The notes: generated by a model not told the origin, from the sequence alone. Counted from the first letter of the stretch, positions 26,352-37,062 are shown. The stretch is DNA of 64,000 nt from Thalassotalea litorea (GCF_005843925.1 NZ_VCBC01000012.1:119908-183907); one strand, 5' to 3'. Translations and numbers: made by a program.

Positions 26352-28268
26352 TTAATAAAGTGTTGCGTCTGCTTTTGATAACGTACGGACAATTTCCGCG
26401 TTAGCTTTAAGCTGTTCGATATAGGTTGCATAAGTAGATTGAGACAACATACGTTGTTGTTGCTCAGCCAGGTTCGCATCTTGCGCACCGGCAGTACCTT
26501 CATCGACGGCAACAACTTGTAACACCGCATAGTCACCATTCGCTAGTTCAATACTGCTAAGGGATAACTCATCAGCTTGTGGTTGCGGTAATGTAAATGC
26601 ATTTTTCACAATCGCACCATCAACGGTCGCATCCATTCTTGTCAGCGCTGCATGCTCAACAAATTCTGAATTCAACTCAGTCAAGGCCACATCTACGTCA
26701 TTACCTGATTTCACTGCTTCGATAATTTCATCAGCTTTAGTGCGTGCGATTTCAGTTGCTTTTTGTTGAGTCAGAAGAACGGTAATTTCCTGCTGTACGT
26801 CAGCCAATGGCTTAGTATCCGCCGCTTGGTAATCTGCAATACGGATAACAATCGATTGCTGCTCAGGCGTTACTTCATAAACGTCAGAGTTCAGACCGTC
26901 TTCCATCAACTCAACTGAAAATGCTGTGGCAATTAAATCCGCGTTATTAAATGGCGCGACATTGCCTGAGCGAGTTAACCAATCACTGGTTTTAACATCG
27001 GTATTCAGTGCTGTTGCTACTTCTTCCAACGAATCTGAACTTTCAAAGCTCAGCTGCTCCATCGTCGTTTGTTGTTCATAAAACAACTCAAGCGCCTGAT
27101 CGTTTTTCATGGTTGCCAGAATTTCATCTTTGACTTCATCAAAGGTTTTGATCTGCTCCGCTTCCATATCCGTCATTTTGATGATGTGGAAACCAAAATC
27201 GGTTTCGACTAAATCAGCAACCGGACTTTCTTCCGATGCAGAAAACAAAGCGTTGTCCATAGACTCTTCATCCATAGAACCTTGCGTTTGCCAATCAAGA
27301 TCACCGCCATTCTCGGCGCTGAAAGTATCCGCTGAATACTCTAATGCCAGTGCGGCAAAATCATCACCAGCTTTGGCTTTGGCAAGCGCTTCTTCAGCTT
27401 TTGCCTGAGCCGCGGCTTTATCTTCACCAAACTCGACCAAGATATGCGCCGCACGTCGACGTTCTTGTTTTGTGTATGACGTTTTATTCTCTTCATAAAA
27501 CTCTTGAGCTTGAGCTTCAGTAACAGCAACTTCACCAGCAATGTCATTCAGGTTTAATTCGACATATTCCACTTTGACCATTTCAGGCGTTGCAAAACGA
27601 CCTTGATTCGCCTGGTAATACTCTTCAACCTCTTGTTCGCTAATTTCAATACCGTCTTTAAAACCTTCCGTTGACAAGATTGCATAACGAACGTCACGAC
27701 TTTGATTAATCAGCTTTACCATCATTTCCTGTTGGTAAGGCAAGCTAAATTCTGTCGTGCTAATGCTTTGAACCAACTGCTGACGTACCATGGTTTCATT
27801 CAGATAACGACTGAATGAAGACGCGTCATAAAAGCCGGCTTGCTGAATTAGTGCTTGAAAACGAGCGTTGTCAAACTTGCCATCCAATTGAAATTCAGGC
27901 ATTTCAAGAATAGTTTGCTTAATTTGTGCATCGCCAACGCGAAGATTCAGGGCAATGGCGTTTTGATCCAGCAATTCTTCACTGATCAATTGTTCCAGAA
28001 CACTCTCTCTCAGGTTTGCCATATATGCATCATTGGCTTCCAGTGTCGCAAACATTTCACCGAACTGGCTTTGCATCCGATTACGTTGCTGACGATAAGC
28101 TTCCTGAAACGCTTGTTGACTGATCGGTTCGCCGTTTACTGTGGCGACTGACGTATCTACGGTATTTGTGTAGCTTCCTACACCGGCAAATATAAAGGTA
28201 GCAATAACCAAACCAAGAATGACTTTGGCGGTAACTCCTTTCGAGCCTTCTCTAATTCTTTCTAACAT
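26352..28268 (-). CDS. ppiD: Periplasmic folding chaperone PpiD
   Basis: 638 residues (E. coli 623). Inner-membrane anchored: TM helix at about residues 16-36 (VILGLVIATFIFAGVGSY), SurA-like N-terminal domain, then a parvulin (rotamase) domain at about 265-360 (AAHILVEF, ENGGDLDWQTQG, DFGFHIIKMTD). PpiD works at the SecYEG exit on newly translocated proteins; in E. coli its parvulin domain is inactive, and that may hold here. The position next to hupB-lon is the same as in E. coli. Confidence 0.95.
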   Translation of the reverse strand: MLERIREGSKGVTAKVILGLVIATFIFAGVGSYTNTVDTSVATVNGEPISQQAFQEAYRQQRNRMQSQFGEMFATLEANDAYMANLRESVLEQLISEELLDQNAIALNLRVGDAQIKQTILEMPEFQLDGKFDNARFQALIQQAGFYDASSFSRYLNETMVRQQLVQSISTTEFSLPYQQEMMVKLINQSRDVRYAILSTEGFKDGIEISEQEVEEYYQANQGRFATPEMVKVEYVELNLNDIAGEVAVTEAQAQEFYEENKTSYTKQERRRAAHILVEFGEDKAAAQAKAEEALAKAKAGDDFAALALEYSADTFSAENGGDLDWQTQGSMDEESMDNALFSASEESPVADLVETDFGFHIIKMTDMEAEQIKTFDEVKDEILATMKNDQALELFYEQQTTMEQLSFESSDSLEEVATALNTDVKTSDWLTRSGNVAPFNNADLIATAFSVELMEDGLNSDVYEVTPEQQSIVIRIADYQAADTKPLADVQQEITVLLTQQKATEIARTKADEIIEAVKSGNDVDVALTELNSEFVEHAALTRMDATVDGAIVKNAFTLPQPQADELSLSSIELANGDYAVLQVVAVDEGTAGAQDANLAEQQQRMLSQSTYATYIEQLKANAEIVRTLSKADATLY

Positions 28269-28599
28269 GAGTGTCTCTTTTTAATTCAGGACCTTAAAAA
28301 TTTATCGCCTGATTGTAGCAAAAGCCTTTCAGTGCTCCTAGTGAATATTGCAAAAAAAATGACTTATTGTTAATCAGAATAAGGGGTAGAGAAACACAAG
28401 CGTTGCTCTTTGTGTAGTTAATCAATGAAATGTAAAATCGATGTTAAGCTTTGATTGGATTCTCAATCAAAAAAAATTGACGACAAAGCGACGACAAAAA
28501 GATTTTCTAACGCAAATCAACACTACAACTGAAAGACAGCCGGTGCCATTGGATTTGCACCCAGTGAATTAACGAGTCGGCGACAAGTTATGGTTAAGA
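28269..28599. other. Intergenic region upstream of ppiD
   Basis: 331 bp without a gene. It should contain the ppiD promoter, but no clear boxes were found. A weak inverted repeat GGTGC/GCACC (28542-28546 and 28557-28561) follows the gene at 28600, but without a T-tract. Confidence 0.4.
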
Positions 28600-29109
28600 T
28601 TATTGCGACCAGGAGTCCCATTTTTGATTTGCGGTATCGTGAGAGCTGATACCAACATTTAAGCCATTGATTAATGGTTCCTGTAAATCGGGACTTAACC
28701 CCGCTTCAACATAATTCAATATCTGTACGTTGCCTTTAAGTTTAAAAGGGTATTTTTGATACATTTGATAAGCCAGCAAGGGCTCTACCATACCATTTAG
28801 CCAAACTTTATAAAAATAGACATCCTGTTCAGAACCATCGTCCATCGTTACCATACCGTCCTGGGCATAGGACCATGCATCTGCCGATAAACTTAACTCT
28901 GCCAATTTGGCTTCCGCATTATTCACCGCCATTTCCTGGGTTTCCGCTTCAAAATCGATAACAGTAGGATGGTTATCTAGCACGGAGATCACGAATGGCA
29001 CCATAAGCTCCCTTTCTTTTAGTTCATCACCAATTGACGCGCTATGCGCCACGATAAAGCCTAACAGCTGCCCGATATTTTCATGATCCACTGTGTTCTC
29101 CGAATTCAA
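28600..29109 (-). CDS. Hypothetical cytoplasmic protein, 169 residues
   Basis: Acidic, soluble, with no signal peptide, membrane segment or Cys. Regions of note are QLLGFIVAHSASIGDELKER, VPFVISVLDNHPTVIDFEAE and a C-terminal LSPDLQEPLINGLNVGISS. No family recognised. It lies between hupB and ppiD, where E. coli has no extra gene. ATG at 29109. Normal codon use and a full-length frame make it likely real. Confidence 0.65.
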   Translation of the reverse strand: MNSENTVDHENIGQLLGFIVAHSASIGDELKERELMVPFVISVLDNHPTVIDFEAETQEMAVNNAEAKLAELSLSADAWSYAQDGMVTMDDGSEQDVYFYKVWLNGMVEPLLAYQMYQKYPFKLKGNVQILNYVEAGLSPDLQEPLINGLNVGISSHDTANQKWDSWSQ

Positions 29110-29322
29110 ATTGTTGTTAAATATGAGAATAGTTCAAATGTCGGGTTTTAACTTGTACTCGCTTCGAATTATTTTGATCATCGTGAAAGGAAATGGCTTT
29201 GATCAATGTCCTATGGAGTACTGGCTGAGAATCAAAACACAGAGGTGGCGTGGATAAATCGGGGGGTGCGGTGACAAATAGCATCTCTTCGAAGGGAAAG
29301 TATCCGCTGGAGAATGAAAAAC

Positions 29323-29352
29323 AAAAAAGCCGGCAAAAGCCGGCTTTTTTTT
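29323..29352 (-). terminator. Intrinsic terminator of hupB
   Basis: Arms GCCGGC/GCCGGC extended by six A/T pairs (29323-29334 and 29339-29350), AAAA loop; T runs on both strands, so it can work in both directions. It lies 18 bp past the hupB stop. Confidence 0.9.
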
Positions 29353-29369
29353 AAATCAGGAAACTAATC

Positions 29370-29642
29370 TTAGTTTACTGCATCTTTAAGAGCTTTACCC
29401 GCTTTGAAAGATGGGATTTTAGCTGCAGCAATCTCAATGGTAGCACCAGTTTGAGGATTACGGCCAGTACGAGCAGCACGGTCACGTACAGAGAATGTAC
29501 CGAAACCAACTAGAGCAACTTGCTCACCCGCTTTTAACTCGTCAGATACCGCGTCGATAAAAGAATCTAGCGCACGACCTGCAGCAGCTTTAGAAATATC
29601 AGCGCCCGCAGCAATTTTCTCGATTAGTTGAGACTTATTCAC
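29370..29642 (-). CDS. hupB: DNA-binding protein HU-beta
   Basis: 90 residues, the standard HU length. Nucleoid protein that bends DNA as a dimer. Typical features: [20 protein letters not shown], the [25 protein letters not shown] arm region (in two parts: [18 protein letters not shown] with the intercalating Pro) and [15 protein letters not shown]. Directly downstream of lon, as in E. coli. Confidence 0.97.
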   Translation of the reverse strand: MNKSQLIEKIAAGADISKAAAGRALDSFIDAVSDELKAGEQVALVGFGTFSVRDRAARTGRNPQTGATIEIAAAKIPSFKAGKALKDAVN

Positions 29643-29805
29643 AATGTCTTCCCCTTTATTTGTTATTATACGAAGCTTACTTAAATGCTCTAAATTTTTA
29701 TATCAAGCATTTTTTTTAAACGCAAGCCTCAGGTTCCAAAAATAAGATTTAAATTCAATTTCAAATCTTATGAACAAACACCTACTCCCTTGCTTCTATA
29801 AGCTT

Positions 29806-29836
29806 TATAGGGGGATAGCGTGGCTTCGATTTCCAG
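29806..29836 (-). promoter_or_regulatory. Sigma-32-like promoter candidate upstream of hupB
   Basis: On the minus strand CTGGAAA (29830-29836) and CCCCCTATA (29806-29814) are 15 bp apart, close to the heat-shock consensus CTTGAAA / CCCCATnT. It also resembles the lon promoter element (shared CGCTATCCCC core). It lies about 165 bp before hupB. The -35 box is imperfect. Confidence 0.4.
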
Positions 29837-29928
29837 ACTACCACTTTTTTTATGTTTGAAAACCCCTAAATTCAATTTTTTTTACAAAAAGTTCGAAAAA
29901 AAGGATTTTCTTAACAAAAAATCACCGT

Positions 29929-32277
29929 TTATTGGTCTACCGACCACTTTTCAACAGGTTCTGCCAGTGCCAATTCCAACACTTCGTCTATCCATTTTAC
30001 CGGATGAATCGATAAATCCGCTTTGACATTATCTGGAATTTCTTTCAAATCGCGCTCATTTTCGTGCGGAATGACGACGGTTTTAATACCACCTCGGTGA
30101 GCCGCCAACAGTTTTTCTTTAAGACCACCAATGGCTAACACTTCGCCACGAAGGGTAATTTCACCTGTCATCGCGACATCCGCTTTAACTGGATTCCCAG
30201 TTAAACTAGATACCAACGCGGTACACATACCGATACCCGCACTTGGGCCATCTTTCGGCGTTGCACCTTCCGGTACATGGACATGAATATCGCGCTTTTC
30301 ATTGAAATCTTCGTTAATGCGCAATGTTTCTGTCCGACTTCTGACAACGGTCATCGCCGCCTGAATGGACTCTTTCATCACGTCCCCTAGCGAACCGGTA
30401 TAGGTAAGCTTACCTTTACCAGCAACCGAAGCAGCTTCAATTGTTAAAAGTTCTCCGCCGACTTCAGTCCAGGCCAACCCGGTAACCTGACCAATACGGT
30501 TTTCATCTTCGGCTTTACCGTAATCAAAACGTTGTACACCAAGAAAATCTTCGAGGTTATCCTGATTAATGGTGACTTTTTTGACGTCATCATTCAGCAG
30601 AATTTTCTTGACCGCTTTGCGACAAAGTTTAGAGATTTCTCGCTCCAGACTACGCACACCGGCCTCTCTGGTGTAAAAGCGGATAATGCCAATGATTGCA
30701 CTATCATCAATTTGAATTTCTTTGTCTTTCAAGCCATTACGCTTAATTTGCTTAGACAATAAGTGACGACGTGCGATATTCAATTTTTCATCTTCGGTAT
30801 ACCCCGAAAGACGTATCACTTCCATCCGATCTAATAAAGGACCTGGAATATTCATGCTGTTAGACGTTGCGACAAACATCACGTCAGACAGGTCATAATC
30901 CACTTCAAGATAATGATCGTTGAAATTATTATTCTGTTCTGGATCTAAGACTTCAAGCAATGCCGAGGCGGGATCACCACGCATATCCGAAGACATTTTA
31001 TCGATTTCATCTAACAAAAACAGTGGATTTTTAACCCCTGCCTTTGCCATTTTCTGAATCAGTTTACCCGGTAAAGAGCCAATATAGGTGCGGCGATGGC
31101 CTCGAATTTCGGCTTCATCACGAACACCACCTAACGCCATGCGCACATACTTGCGGCCGGTAGATTTTGCAATCGACTGACCTAATGACGTCTTACCAAC
31201 CCCCGGAGGTCCAACGAGACACAAAATAGGGCCTTTTAACTGACTCACCCTTTGTTGTACCGCTAGATACTCAATAATCCGTTCTTTGACCTTCTCAAGG
31301 CCGTAATGATCTTGCTCTAACACTTCTTCAGCGAGCTTTAGGTTACGCTTGAGTTTACTGCGTTTTTTCCACGGTACACTGATCATCCAGTCAATATAAC
31401 TGCGCACCACGGTCGCTTCCGCGGACATGGGCGACATCATTTTCAGTTTTTGCAGCTCAGCCAACGCTTTTTCTTTGGCTTCAGCGGGCATTTGCGCTTC
31501 TTCAATCTTGTTTGCCAGCTGTTCGCCTTCGTCCGGCACCTCGTCCATATCGCCTAATTCTTTTTGAATGGCTTTCATTTGTTCATTGAGGTAATACTCG
31601 CGCTGGCTTTTCTCCATTTGCTTTTTCACCCGTGAACGAATTTTCTTCTCCACTTGCAGCAAATCGATTTCACCTTCCATCAAGGCCATCAGGTATTCGA
31701 TTCTTTCGTTTACACTGATGATTTCCAGAACGTGCTGTTTATCTTCGAGTTTCAGCGGCATATGCGCTGCCATTGTATCGGCAAGTTGCTCCGCATCTTC
31801 AATCCCAGATACTGAAGTTAAGACTTCCGGTGGGATTTTCTTATTCAGTTTTACATAACCTTCAAACTGAGAGACCGCTGAACGAACTAAAACTTCAAAG
31901 TTTTGTTCATTAACTTCCGTGGATGCGATAAAGCTTACATTGGCGATAAAGGATTGGTCTGTCTCAATAAATTCATCAATAGTGGCGCGCTGAATGCCTT
32001 CAACCAACACCTTTACCGTGCCATCGGGCAACTTAAGCATTTGCAGTATGGTAGCAACGGTGCCTATCTTATAGAGATCTTCGGGGTTTGGATCGTCAAC
32101 ACTGGCATCTTTCTGGGCCACTAAAAACACTCTTTTATCCGTATCCATTGCCTGCTCGAGACAACGAATGGATTTTTCTCGGCCGACAAACAAAGGAATA
32201 ACCATCTGCGGGTATACAACGACGTCCCGAAGGGCTAATACGGGGGTTTCAATCTGTCCTGAATGCTCTTTTGTCAT
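29929..32277 (-). CDS. lon: ATP-dependent protease Lon
   Basis: 782 residues from the ATG at 32277 (E. coli 784); the upstream in-frame codon at 32313 would add 12 residues absent from Lon proteins. Order: substrate-binding N-domain ([20 protein letters not shown]), AAA+ domain with Walker [14 protein letters not shown] and Walker [11 protein letters not shown], and protease domain with catalytic Ser in [13 protein letters not shown] and Lys in [17 protein letters not shown]. It degrades misfolded and regulatory proteins in the cytoplasm. A sigma-32-type promoter lies 104 bp upstream. Confidence 0.98.
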   Translation of the reverse strand: MTKEHSGQIETPVLALRDVVVYPQMVIPLFVGREKSIRCLEQAMDTDKRVFLVAQKDASVDDPNPEDLYKIGTVATILQMLKLPDGTVKVLVEGIQRATIDEFIETDQSFIANVSFIASTEVNEQNFEVLVRSAVSQFEGYVKLNKKIPPEVLTSVSGIEDAEQLADTMAAHMPLKLEDKQHVLEIISVNERIEYLMALMEGEIDLLQVEKKIRSRVKKQMEKSQREYYLNEQMKAIQKELGDMDEVPDEGEQLANKIEEAQMPAEAKEKALAELQKLKMMSPMSAEATVVRSYIDWMISVPWKKRSKLKRNLKLAEEVLEQDHYGLEKVKERIIEYLAVQQRVSQLKGPILCLVGPPGVGKTSLGQSIAKSTGRKYVRMALGGVRDEAEIRGHRRTYIGSLPGKLIQKMAKAGVKNPLFLLDEIDKMSSDMRGDPASALLEVLDPEQNNNFNDHYLEVDYDLSDVMFVATSNSMNIPGPLLDRMEVIRLSGYTEDEKLNIARRHLLSKQIKRNGLKDKEIQIDDSAIIGIIRFYTREAGVRSLEREISKLCRKAVKKILLNDDVKKVTINQDNLEDFLGVQRFDYGKAEDENRIGQVTGLAWTEVGGELLTIEAASVAGKGKLTYTGSLGDVMKESIQAAMTVVRSRTETLRINEDFNEKRDIHVHVPEGATPKDGPSAGIGMCTALVSSLTGNPVKADVAMTGEITLRGEVLAIGGLKEKLLAAHRGGIKTVVIPHENERDLKEIPDNVKADLSIHPVKWIDEVLELALAEPVEKWSVDQ

Positions 32278-32380
32278 GAATATCTCTTGGAAAAAGTGGT
32301 TTACTACACTCAATGTCGAAGGAGGTAAAGAATCGAGTACTACCTCATTGAGTTGATTAACGAATTGTTGCTTTACTGAG

Positions 32381-32409
32381 TATATGGGGATAGCGGCAAG
32401 AGTTTCAAC
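32381..32409 (-). promoter_or_regulatory. Sigma-32 (heat-shock) promoter of lon
   Basis: Minus strand: GTTGAAA (32403-32409), 13-bp spacer, CCCCATATA (32381-32389). This matches the RpoH consensus CTTGAAA-N(11-16)-CCCCATnT at nearly every position and lies about 104 bp before the lon start, as expected for the best known heat-shock protease gene. Confidence 0.8.
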
Positions 32410-32538
32410 GTGTTAGTAAAAATAAATCCCACTAAGGTCACTTTATCACCGGCTTTATACGTGTTTCGTTTATTTTGTGTCTGATCGATAAATAAGTCCT
32501 AAAGGTTTCAACCTATTTCAAAACGGAACATCGACATA

Positions 32539-32568
32539 AAAAAAGCCTCCATTGAGGAGGCTTTTTTC
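32539..32568 (-). terminator. Intrinsic terminator of clpX
   Basis: Arms GCCTCC (32546-32551) and GGAGGC (32557-32562), extended by A/T pairs, with seven T on the minus strand. It lies 17 bp past the clpX stop and separates clpX from lon. Confidence 0.9.
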
Positions 32569-32584
32569 GTTTGCAAAATTAACG

Positions 32585-33865
32585 CTATTCGGCGTTGGCC
32601 TGCTGCTCTTTCGACGATTGATAAATCACTAAAGGTTTACTTTCACCTTTGATCACCGCTTCGTCAACGACAACTTTGATCGCATCCTGACTTGACGGTA
32701 AATCATACATGGTATCGAGTAATACACCTTCCACAATCGAGCGCAAACCCCGAGCACCGGTTTTGCGGATCATCGCTTTATTGGCAATCGCTTTTAATGC
32801 ATCCGGACGAAACTCTAACTCAACCCCTTCCATATCGAACAGGGCGGTAAACTGTTTCGTCAACGCATTTTTCGGTTCTTGCAAAATTTGAATCAAGGCA
32901 TCTTCATCCAATTCGCTTAAGGTTGCCACTACCGGCAAACGACCAATAAACTCTGGGATTAATCCGTATTTAACCAAATCTTCCGGTTCGACTTCCTGGA
33001 ACCGTTCAGTCAATGATTTTTTCTGGTCTTCGCCTTTCACTTCAGCACCAAAGCCAATACCGGTTCCGGTCAGTAAACGTTGTTCGATTACCTTATCAAG
33101 CCCCGCAAACGCACCACCACAGACAAACAGAATCTTCGATGTATCTACCTGCAAAAACTCTTGTTGCGGATGTTTACGACCGCCTTGTGGCGGTACCGCC
33201 GCAACGGTACCTTCAACCAGCTTCAATAATGCTTGTTGCACACCTTCACCGGAGACATCGCGAGTAATTGATGGGTTATCAGATTTGCGGGAAATTTTAT
33301 CTATTTCATCGATATATACGATACCACGTTGTGCTTTCTCAACATCGTAATCGCATTTTTGTAATAATTTTTGAATGATGTTTTCAACATCTTCACCGAC
33401 ATAACCGGCTTCCGTTAATGTTGTCGCATCCGCCATGGTAAATGGCACATCAAGTAAGCGCGCTAAGGTTTCTGCGAGTAATGTTTTACCACTACCGGTA
33501 GGACCAATTAACAGGATATTACTTTTACCCAGTTCAACACCATTGTGAACATCGCCATTTTTCAGACGCTTGTAGTGGTTGTATACGGCTACAGAAAGTA
33601 CCTTCTTGGCGTGTTCCTGGCCAATCACATACTCATCTAAGTGATCCCGAATTTCCACTGGAGTCGGAAGCTTTTCAGCATCGGCTTTTGGCGAAATCTC
33701 TTTGATTTCTTCGCGGATAATATCGTTACACAGCTCTACACATTCGTCACAAACGAATACCGATGGACCCGCAATTAATTTGCGAACCTCATGTTGGCTC
33801 TTTCCGCAGAAGGAACAATACAATAATTTTTCGTTATCACCGCTACCTTTAATACCATCGGTCAT
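32585..33865 (-). CDS. clpX: ATP-dependent Clp protease ATP-binding subunit ClpX
   Basis: 426 residues (E. coli 424). N-terminal C4 zinc domain ([11 protein letters not shown] ... VCDECVELC), AAA+ module with Walker [16 protein letters not shown], pore loop GYVGED and Walker [11 protein letters not shown]. The IGF-type loop that docks on ClpP is present as [10 protein letters not shown]. Unfoldase that feeds ssrA-tagged and other substrates to ClpP; the clpP gene is 108 bp upstream. Confidence 0.98.
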   Translation of the reverse strand: MTDGIKGSGDNEKLLYCSFCGKSQHEVRKLIAGPSVFVCDECVELCNDIIREEIKEISPKADAEKLPTPVEIRDHLDEYVIGQEHAKKVLSVAVYNHYKRLKNGDVHNGVELGKSNILLIGPTGSGKTLLAETLARLLDVPFTMADATTLTEAGYVGEDVENIIQKLLQKCDYDVEKAQRGIVYIDEIDKISRKSDNPSITRDVSGEGVQQALLKLVEGTVAAVPPQGGRKHPQQEFLQVDTSKILFVCGGAFAGLDKVIEQRLLTGTGIGFGAEVKGEDQKKSLTERFQEVEPEDLVKYGLIPEFIGRLPVVATLSELDEDALIQILQEPKNALTKQFTALFDMEGVELEFRPDALKAIANKAMIRKTGARGLRSIVEGVLLDTMYDLPSSQDAIKVVVDEAVIKGESKPLVIYQSSKEQQANAE

Positions 33866-33973
33866 ACGGTCAGTACCTCATCTTTTATGCTGCCTGCCAT
33901 CAGGCGACTACACAACAATCGCTATGTATAAGTATTTCACAGATTACGTAAATCACAACGCTGGATATCAGTC

Positions 33974-34591
33974 CTAGCGTTGTTTAAGGATGCCATCAAC
34001 CAATCCGTATTCAACCGCATCTTCGGCGCTTAAAAAGTTATCTCGGTCAGTATCTACAGCAACTTTATCATAAGGCTGGCCAGTATGGTCCGCCATTAAA
34101 CGATTCAAGCGTTCCTTAATAGACAGGATTTCTTTCGCATGAATTTCAAAGTCTGATGCCTGACCTTGGAAGCCACCAAGGGGTTGATGAATCATGACAC
34201 GAGAATTCGGCAGACAAAAACGCTTGCCTTTTTCGCCGGCGGACAATAAAAATGCGCCCATACTGGCCGCTTGTCCCATACAAACCGTGCTTACATTTGG
34301 CTTGATAAAATTCATCGTATCGTAAATTGCCATGCCGGCAGTCACGCTGCCACCTGGCGAATTAATATAGAGATAAATGTCCTTTTCCGGGCTTTCTGAT
34401 TCAAGGAACAATAACTGTGCCACGATCAGGTTTGCCATATGCTCTTCTACCTGGCCACATAGAAAAATGACACGCTCTTTTAATAAACGAGAGTAAATAT
34501 CATAGGAACGCTCCCCTTTGGCCGTCTGTTCAACAACCATAGGAACCAACGCATTTTCAATCTCACCGTGTTTTAAGTTAGAAGTAAACAA
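33974..34591 (-). CDS. clpP: ATP-dependent Clp protease proteolytic subunit ClpP
   Basis: 205 residues (E. coli 207). Serine protease of the double-heptamer ClpP barrel: catalytic Ser in [12 protein letters not shown], His in [10 protein letters not shown], Asp in [10 protein letters not shown]. The N-terminus carries the short propeptide typical of the gammaproteobacterial enzyme. Confidence 0.98.
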   Translation of the reverse strand: MFTSNLKHGEIENALVPMVVEQTAKGERSYDIYSRLLKERVIFLCGQVEEHMANLIVAQLLFLESESPEKDIYLYINSPGGSVTAGMAIYDTMNFIKPNVSTVCMGQAASMGAFLLSAGEKGKRFCLPNSRVMIHQPLGGFQGQASDFEIHAKEILSIKERLNRLMADHTGQPYDKVAVDTDRDNFLSAEDAVEYGLVDGILKQR

Positions 34592-34606
34592 TGATCATCC
34601 TTATAA

Positions 34607-34644
34607 ATAAAAAAATGGCTTATATGCACTCATATAAGCCATTT
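34607..34644 (-). terminator. Intrinsic terminator between tig and clpP
   Basis: A perfect 14-bp stem (34613-34626 with 34631-34644) around a 4-nt loop, followed on the minus strand by seven T. It lies 40 bp past the tig stop, so tig and clpPX are largely separate transcription units. Confidence 0.9.
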
Positions 34645-34683
34645 AAGCTATTGCTTAGCACAAAGTCAATCACTAATCAGTGA

Positions 34684-35988
34684 TTAAGCCTGTGGATTCA
34701 TGATTTCAGAAAAAGCTGTTTCTTTTTCAGACACATCCGCTTGATCAAGTAGCAATTCAATTGCTTGCTCTTCCATCGCAACGTGCTGCATTTGCTGTAG
34801 CATTTCCTGGTTGTTCATGTAGTAATCGACAACTTCTTGTGGATCTTCGTAGGCAGAAGCTGCAGACTCAATTAGAGACTTCACTTTCGCGTCATCGACT
34901 TTCACGTCGTTGACTTTGATCACTTCACCAAGTAACAAACCAACTTTAACGCGACGTTTTGCTTGTTCAGTGAACATTTCAGCTGGAAGCTGTGGCATAT
35001 TCGCAGGGTCCATTTGACCACCAAAACGCTGCATGGCTTGCTGACGTAACACGTCAACTTCCTGATCAACGAGTGCTTTAGGCACATCAAGTTCGTTGCC
35101 TTCAACCAGACCGTCAAGGATTTGCTCTTTAACTTTCGCTTTAACAGCTTGTGTTAATTCACGTTCCATATTCTTACGGACTTCATCACGTAATGCGTCA
35201 ACACCACCGTCTTCTACACCAAAAAGCTTAGCGAACTCATCGTCAATTTCTGGTAACACAGGACCTTCAGTCTTGTGAACTTTGATATCAAACTCTGCGT
35301 CTTTACCTTTTAGGTTTTCTGCGTGGTAATCTTCTGGGAATGTGATGGTGATAGTTTGCTCTTCGCCAACTTTCATACCGGTAATCGCTTTTTCAAAGCC
35401 CGGGATCATGCGGTTAGAACCTAGTTCAAGTTCGAAACCTTCCGCTTTACCACCTTCGAATTCTTCACCGTCTACACGACCGTTGAAATCGATAGTAAGC
35501 TTGTCGCCCTTCTTAGTCTTACGCTTGTTTTCTTTCCAGGTTTTGTGCTGGTTTTGCAAAGTCACGAACATTTCGTCCAAGTCTTTGTCCGTTACTTCAA
35601 CCTGTGGTTTCTCTACCTTGATTGTTTCAAGGCCAGAAAGCGCAACTTCAGGATAAATTTCGAACGTTGCTTCAAATGCCAACTCTTTGCCTTCTTCATT
35701 GCTTTTTGCAACAAATGCAGGACGACCCGCTGGATTTAATTTTTCCGCAACAATCGCTTCAACAAAATGACGCTGCATTAGTTCGCCAGCAACTTCTTGA
35801 CGAACAGACTTACCATAACGCTTCTGAATGACAGAAGGTGGTACTTTACCAGGACGGAAACCGTTAATTTTTTGAGTCTTTGCGATTTGTCGCAAACGAT
35901 TTTTAACTTCTACATCTACTGTCTCGGCTGGAACAGAAATTGATAATTTACGCTCTAAACCTTGAGTAGTCTCAACTGAAACTTGCAT
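34684..35988 (-). CDS. tig: Trigger factor
   Basis: 434 residues (E. coli 432). Ribosome-bound chaperone: N-domain with the ribosome signature region ([18 protein letters not shown]), FKBP-type isomerase domain at about 160-245 ([20 protein letters not shown]), and the helical C-domain. First gene of the tig-clpP-clpX-lon-hupB series. Confidence 0.97.
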   Translation of the reverse strand: MQVSVETTQGLERKLSISVPAETVDVEVKNRLRQIAKTQKINGFRPGKVPPSVIQKRYGKSVRQEVAGELMQRHFVEAIVAEKLNPAGRPAFVAKSNEEGKELAFEATFEIYPEVALSGLETIKVEKPQVEVTDKDLDEMFVTLQNQHKTWKENKRKTKKGDKLTIDFNGRVDGEEFEGGKAEGFELELGSNRMIPGFEKAITGMKVGEEQTITITFPEDYHAENLKGKDAEFDIKVHKTEGPVLPEIDDEFAKLFGVEDGGVDALRDEVRKNMERELTQAVKAKVKEQILDGLVEGNELDVPKALVDQEVDVLRQQAMQRFGGQMDPANMPQLPAEMFTEQAKRRVKVGLLLGEVIKVNDVKVDDAKVKSLIESAASAYEDPQEVVDYYMNNQEMLQQMQHVAMEEQAIELLLDQADVSEKETAFSEIMNPQA

Positions 35989-36142
35989 TTACATACCTCA
36001 AATTCTGACGTTTTCGACGCCATTTCATCCATCTATTCAGGCCTTAACAAATCACCATAATGGCAATAAAAATCCATGAAAGATGCTTAGTGCTGATGAT
36101 TGGAAAACCAATATCAACAAGATTAAAATTATGTGACGCGGG

Positions 36143-36171
36143 ATTATAACTAGGCTTCAGGCAAGAGTAAA
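36143..36171 (-). promoter_or_regulatory. Sigma-70 promoter of tig
   Basis: Minus strand TTTACT (36166-36171), 17-bp spacer, perfect TATAAT (36143-36148). This would give a leader of about 150 nt before the tig ATG. The rest of the 379-bp gap between tig and the tRNA genes shows nothing recognisable. Confidence 0.65.
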
Positions 36172-36367
36172 CAGCTTTTAATCAATAGTTAGCAAACATC
36201 GAGCGTGGGTTGCAAAGTCATTACAAAACACGACTAAGTCGCACAAATGAAACCGATTAACGAGCAGGTAAAATAATGGTGAATGTGGACATTGAAGAAT
36301 CTAGAAGAACGATACCTGAAAAAGTTAACGAGGTATTGATTTTAATGAAAAATTCAGGGAGAAAAGA

Positions 36368-36444
36368 TGGTCGGTGATGCAAGATTCGAACTTGCGACCC
36401 CTTGGACCCAAACCAAGTGCGCTACCAAGCTGCGCTAATCACCG
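36368..36444 (-). tRNA. tRNA-Pro (anticodon TGG), copy 2
   Basis: 77 nt with encoded CCA. Acceptor stem CGGTGAT/ATCACCG, anticodon arm CTTGG-TTTGGGT-CCAAG, T-arm with GTTCGAATC. Last gene of the four-tRNA cluster; identical over all 77 bases to the copy at 36701-36777. Confidence 0.97.
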
Positions 36445-36450
36445 ACAAGA

Positions 36451-36527
36451 TGGGGTGGCTGATGGGATTTGAACCCACGACAACCGGAATCACAATCCGG
36501 GGCTCTACCAACTGAGCTACAGCCACC
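36451..36527 (-). tRNA. tRNA-His (anticodon GTG)
   Basis: 77 nt with encoded CCA. Anticodon arm CCGGATTGTGATTCCGG shows GTG. The extra 5' G (position -1) characteristic of tRNA-His is encoded at 36527 opposite the discriminator C. Confidence 0.97.
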
Positions 36528-36533
36528 ACTGTA

Positions 36534-36610
<77 letters not shown>

Positions 36611-36700
36611 ATAAACTACCTTACAGGTTAGTTTAGCGAGTAACGAAATCAAACGCTAAACATTTCTTCACTAAAATAATAAAACCTTAGAGAAGAAAAG

Positions 36701-36777
36701 TGGTCGGTGATGCAAGATTCGAACTTGCGACCCCTTGGACCCAAACCAAGTGCGCTACCAAGCTGCGCTAATCACCG
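36701..36777 (-). tRNA. tRNA-Pro (anticodon TGG), copy 1
   Basis: 77 nt with encoded CCA; same sequence as the copy at 36368-36444. First gene after the promoter. A 90-bp spacer separates it from tRNA-Arg, while the next three genes are only 6 bp apart. Confidence 0.97.
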
Positions 36778-36812
36778 ACACATGGAACACTGTCGTGCTC
36801 CAACGGATGCGC

Positions 36813-36841
36813 ATATTACCTATGCACGATAAGGTCGTCAA
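36813..36841 (-). promoter_or_regulatory. Sigma-70 promoter of the tRNA operon
   Basis: Minus strand TTGACG (36836-36841), 17-bp spacer, TAATAT (36813-36818), followed by a GC-rich discriminator (GCGC), as in stringently controlled tRNA promoters. An A/T-rich stretch upstream of the -35 box may act as an UP element. Confidence 0.7.
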
Positions 36842-37062
36842 ACCTTTTTTTAGAATTTATGACTGTTCGCTCAATTTTACAGCGTTTTGCCTTGTTCCAG
36901 TAAAAATATGGTCTTCACTGGAATATGAATTACTATTTTATACGAACAAACTCACTAAGGGATCATTTATATTATTTCCTTCCTTGCCCCTACAACAATG
37001 TAGCAATATGTGGGAAAATACCGAAAAATTTTTTTAGCTAAGTTACCAGAGTATTTTATCTA

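Noticed and set aside
32278..32313. Extended start for lon at 32313
   Set aside because: The 12 extra residues are not found in Lon proteins; the start at 32277 matches the family length.
36735..37037. 100-codon plus-strand reading frame
   Set aside because: It overlaps tRNA-Pro and the tRNA promoter on the other strand and resembles no protein.
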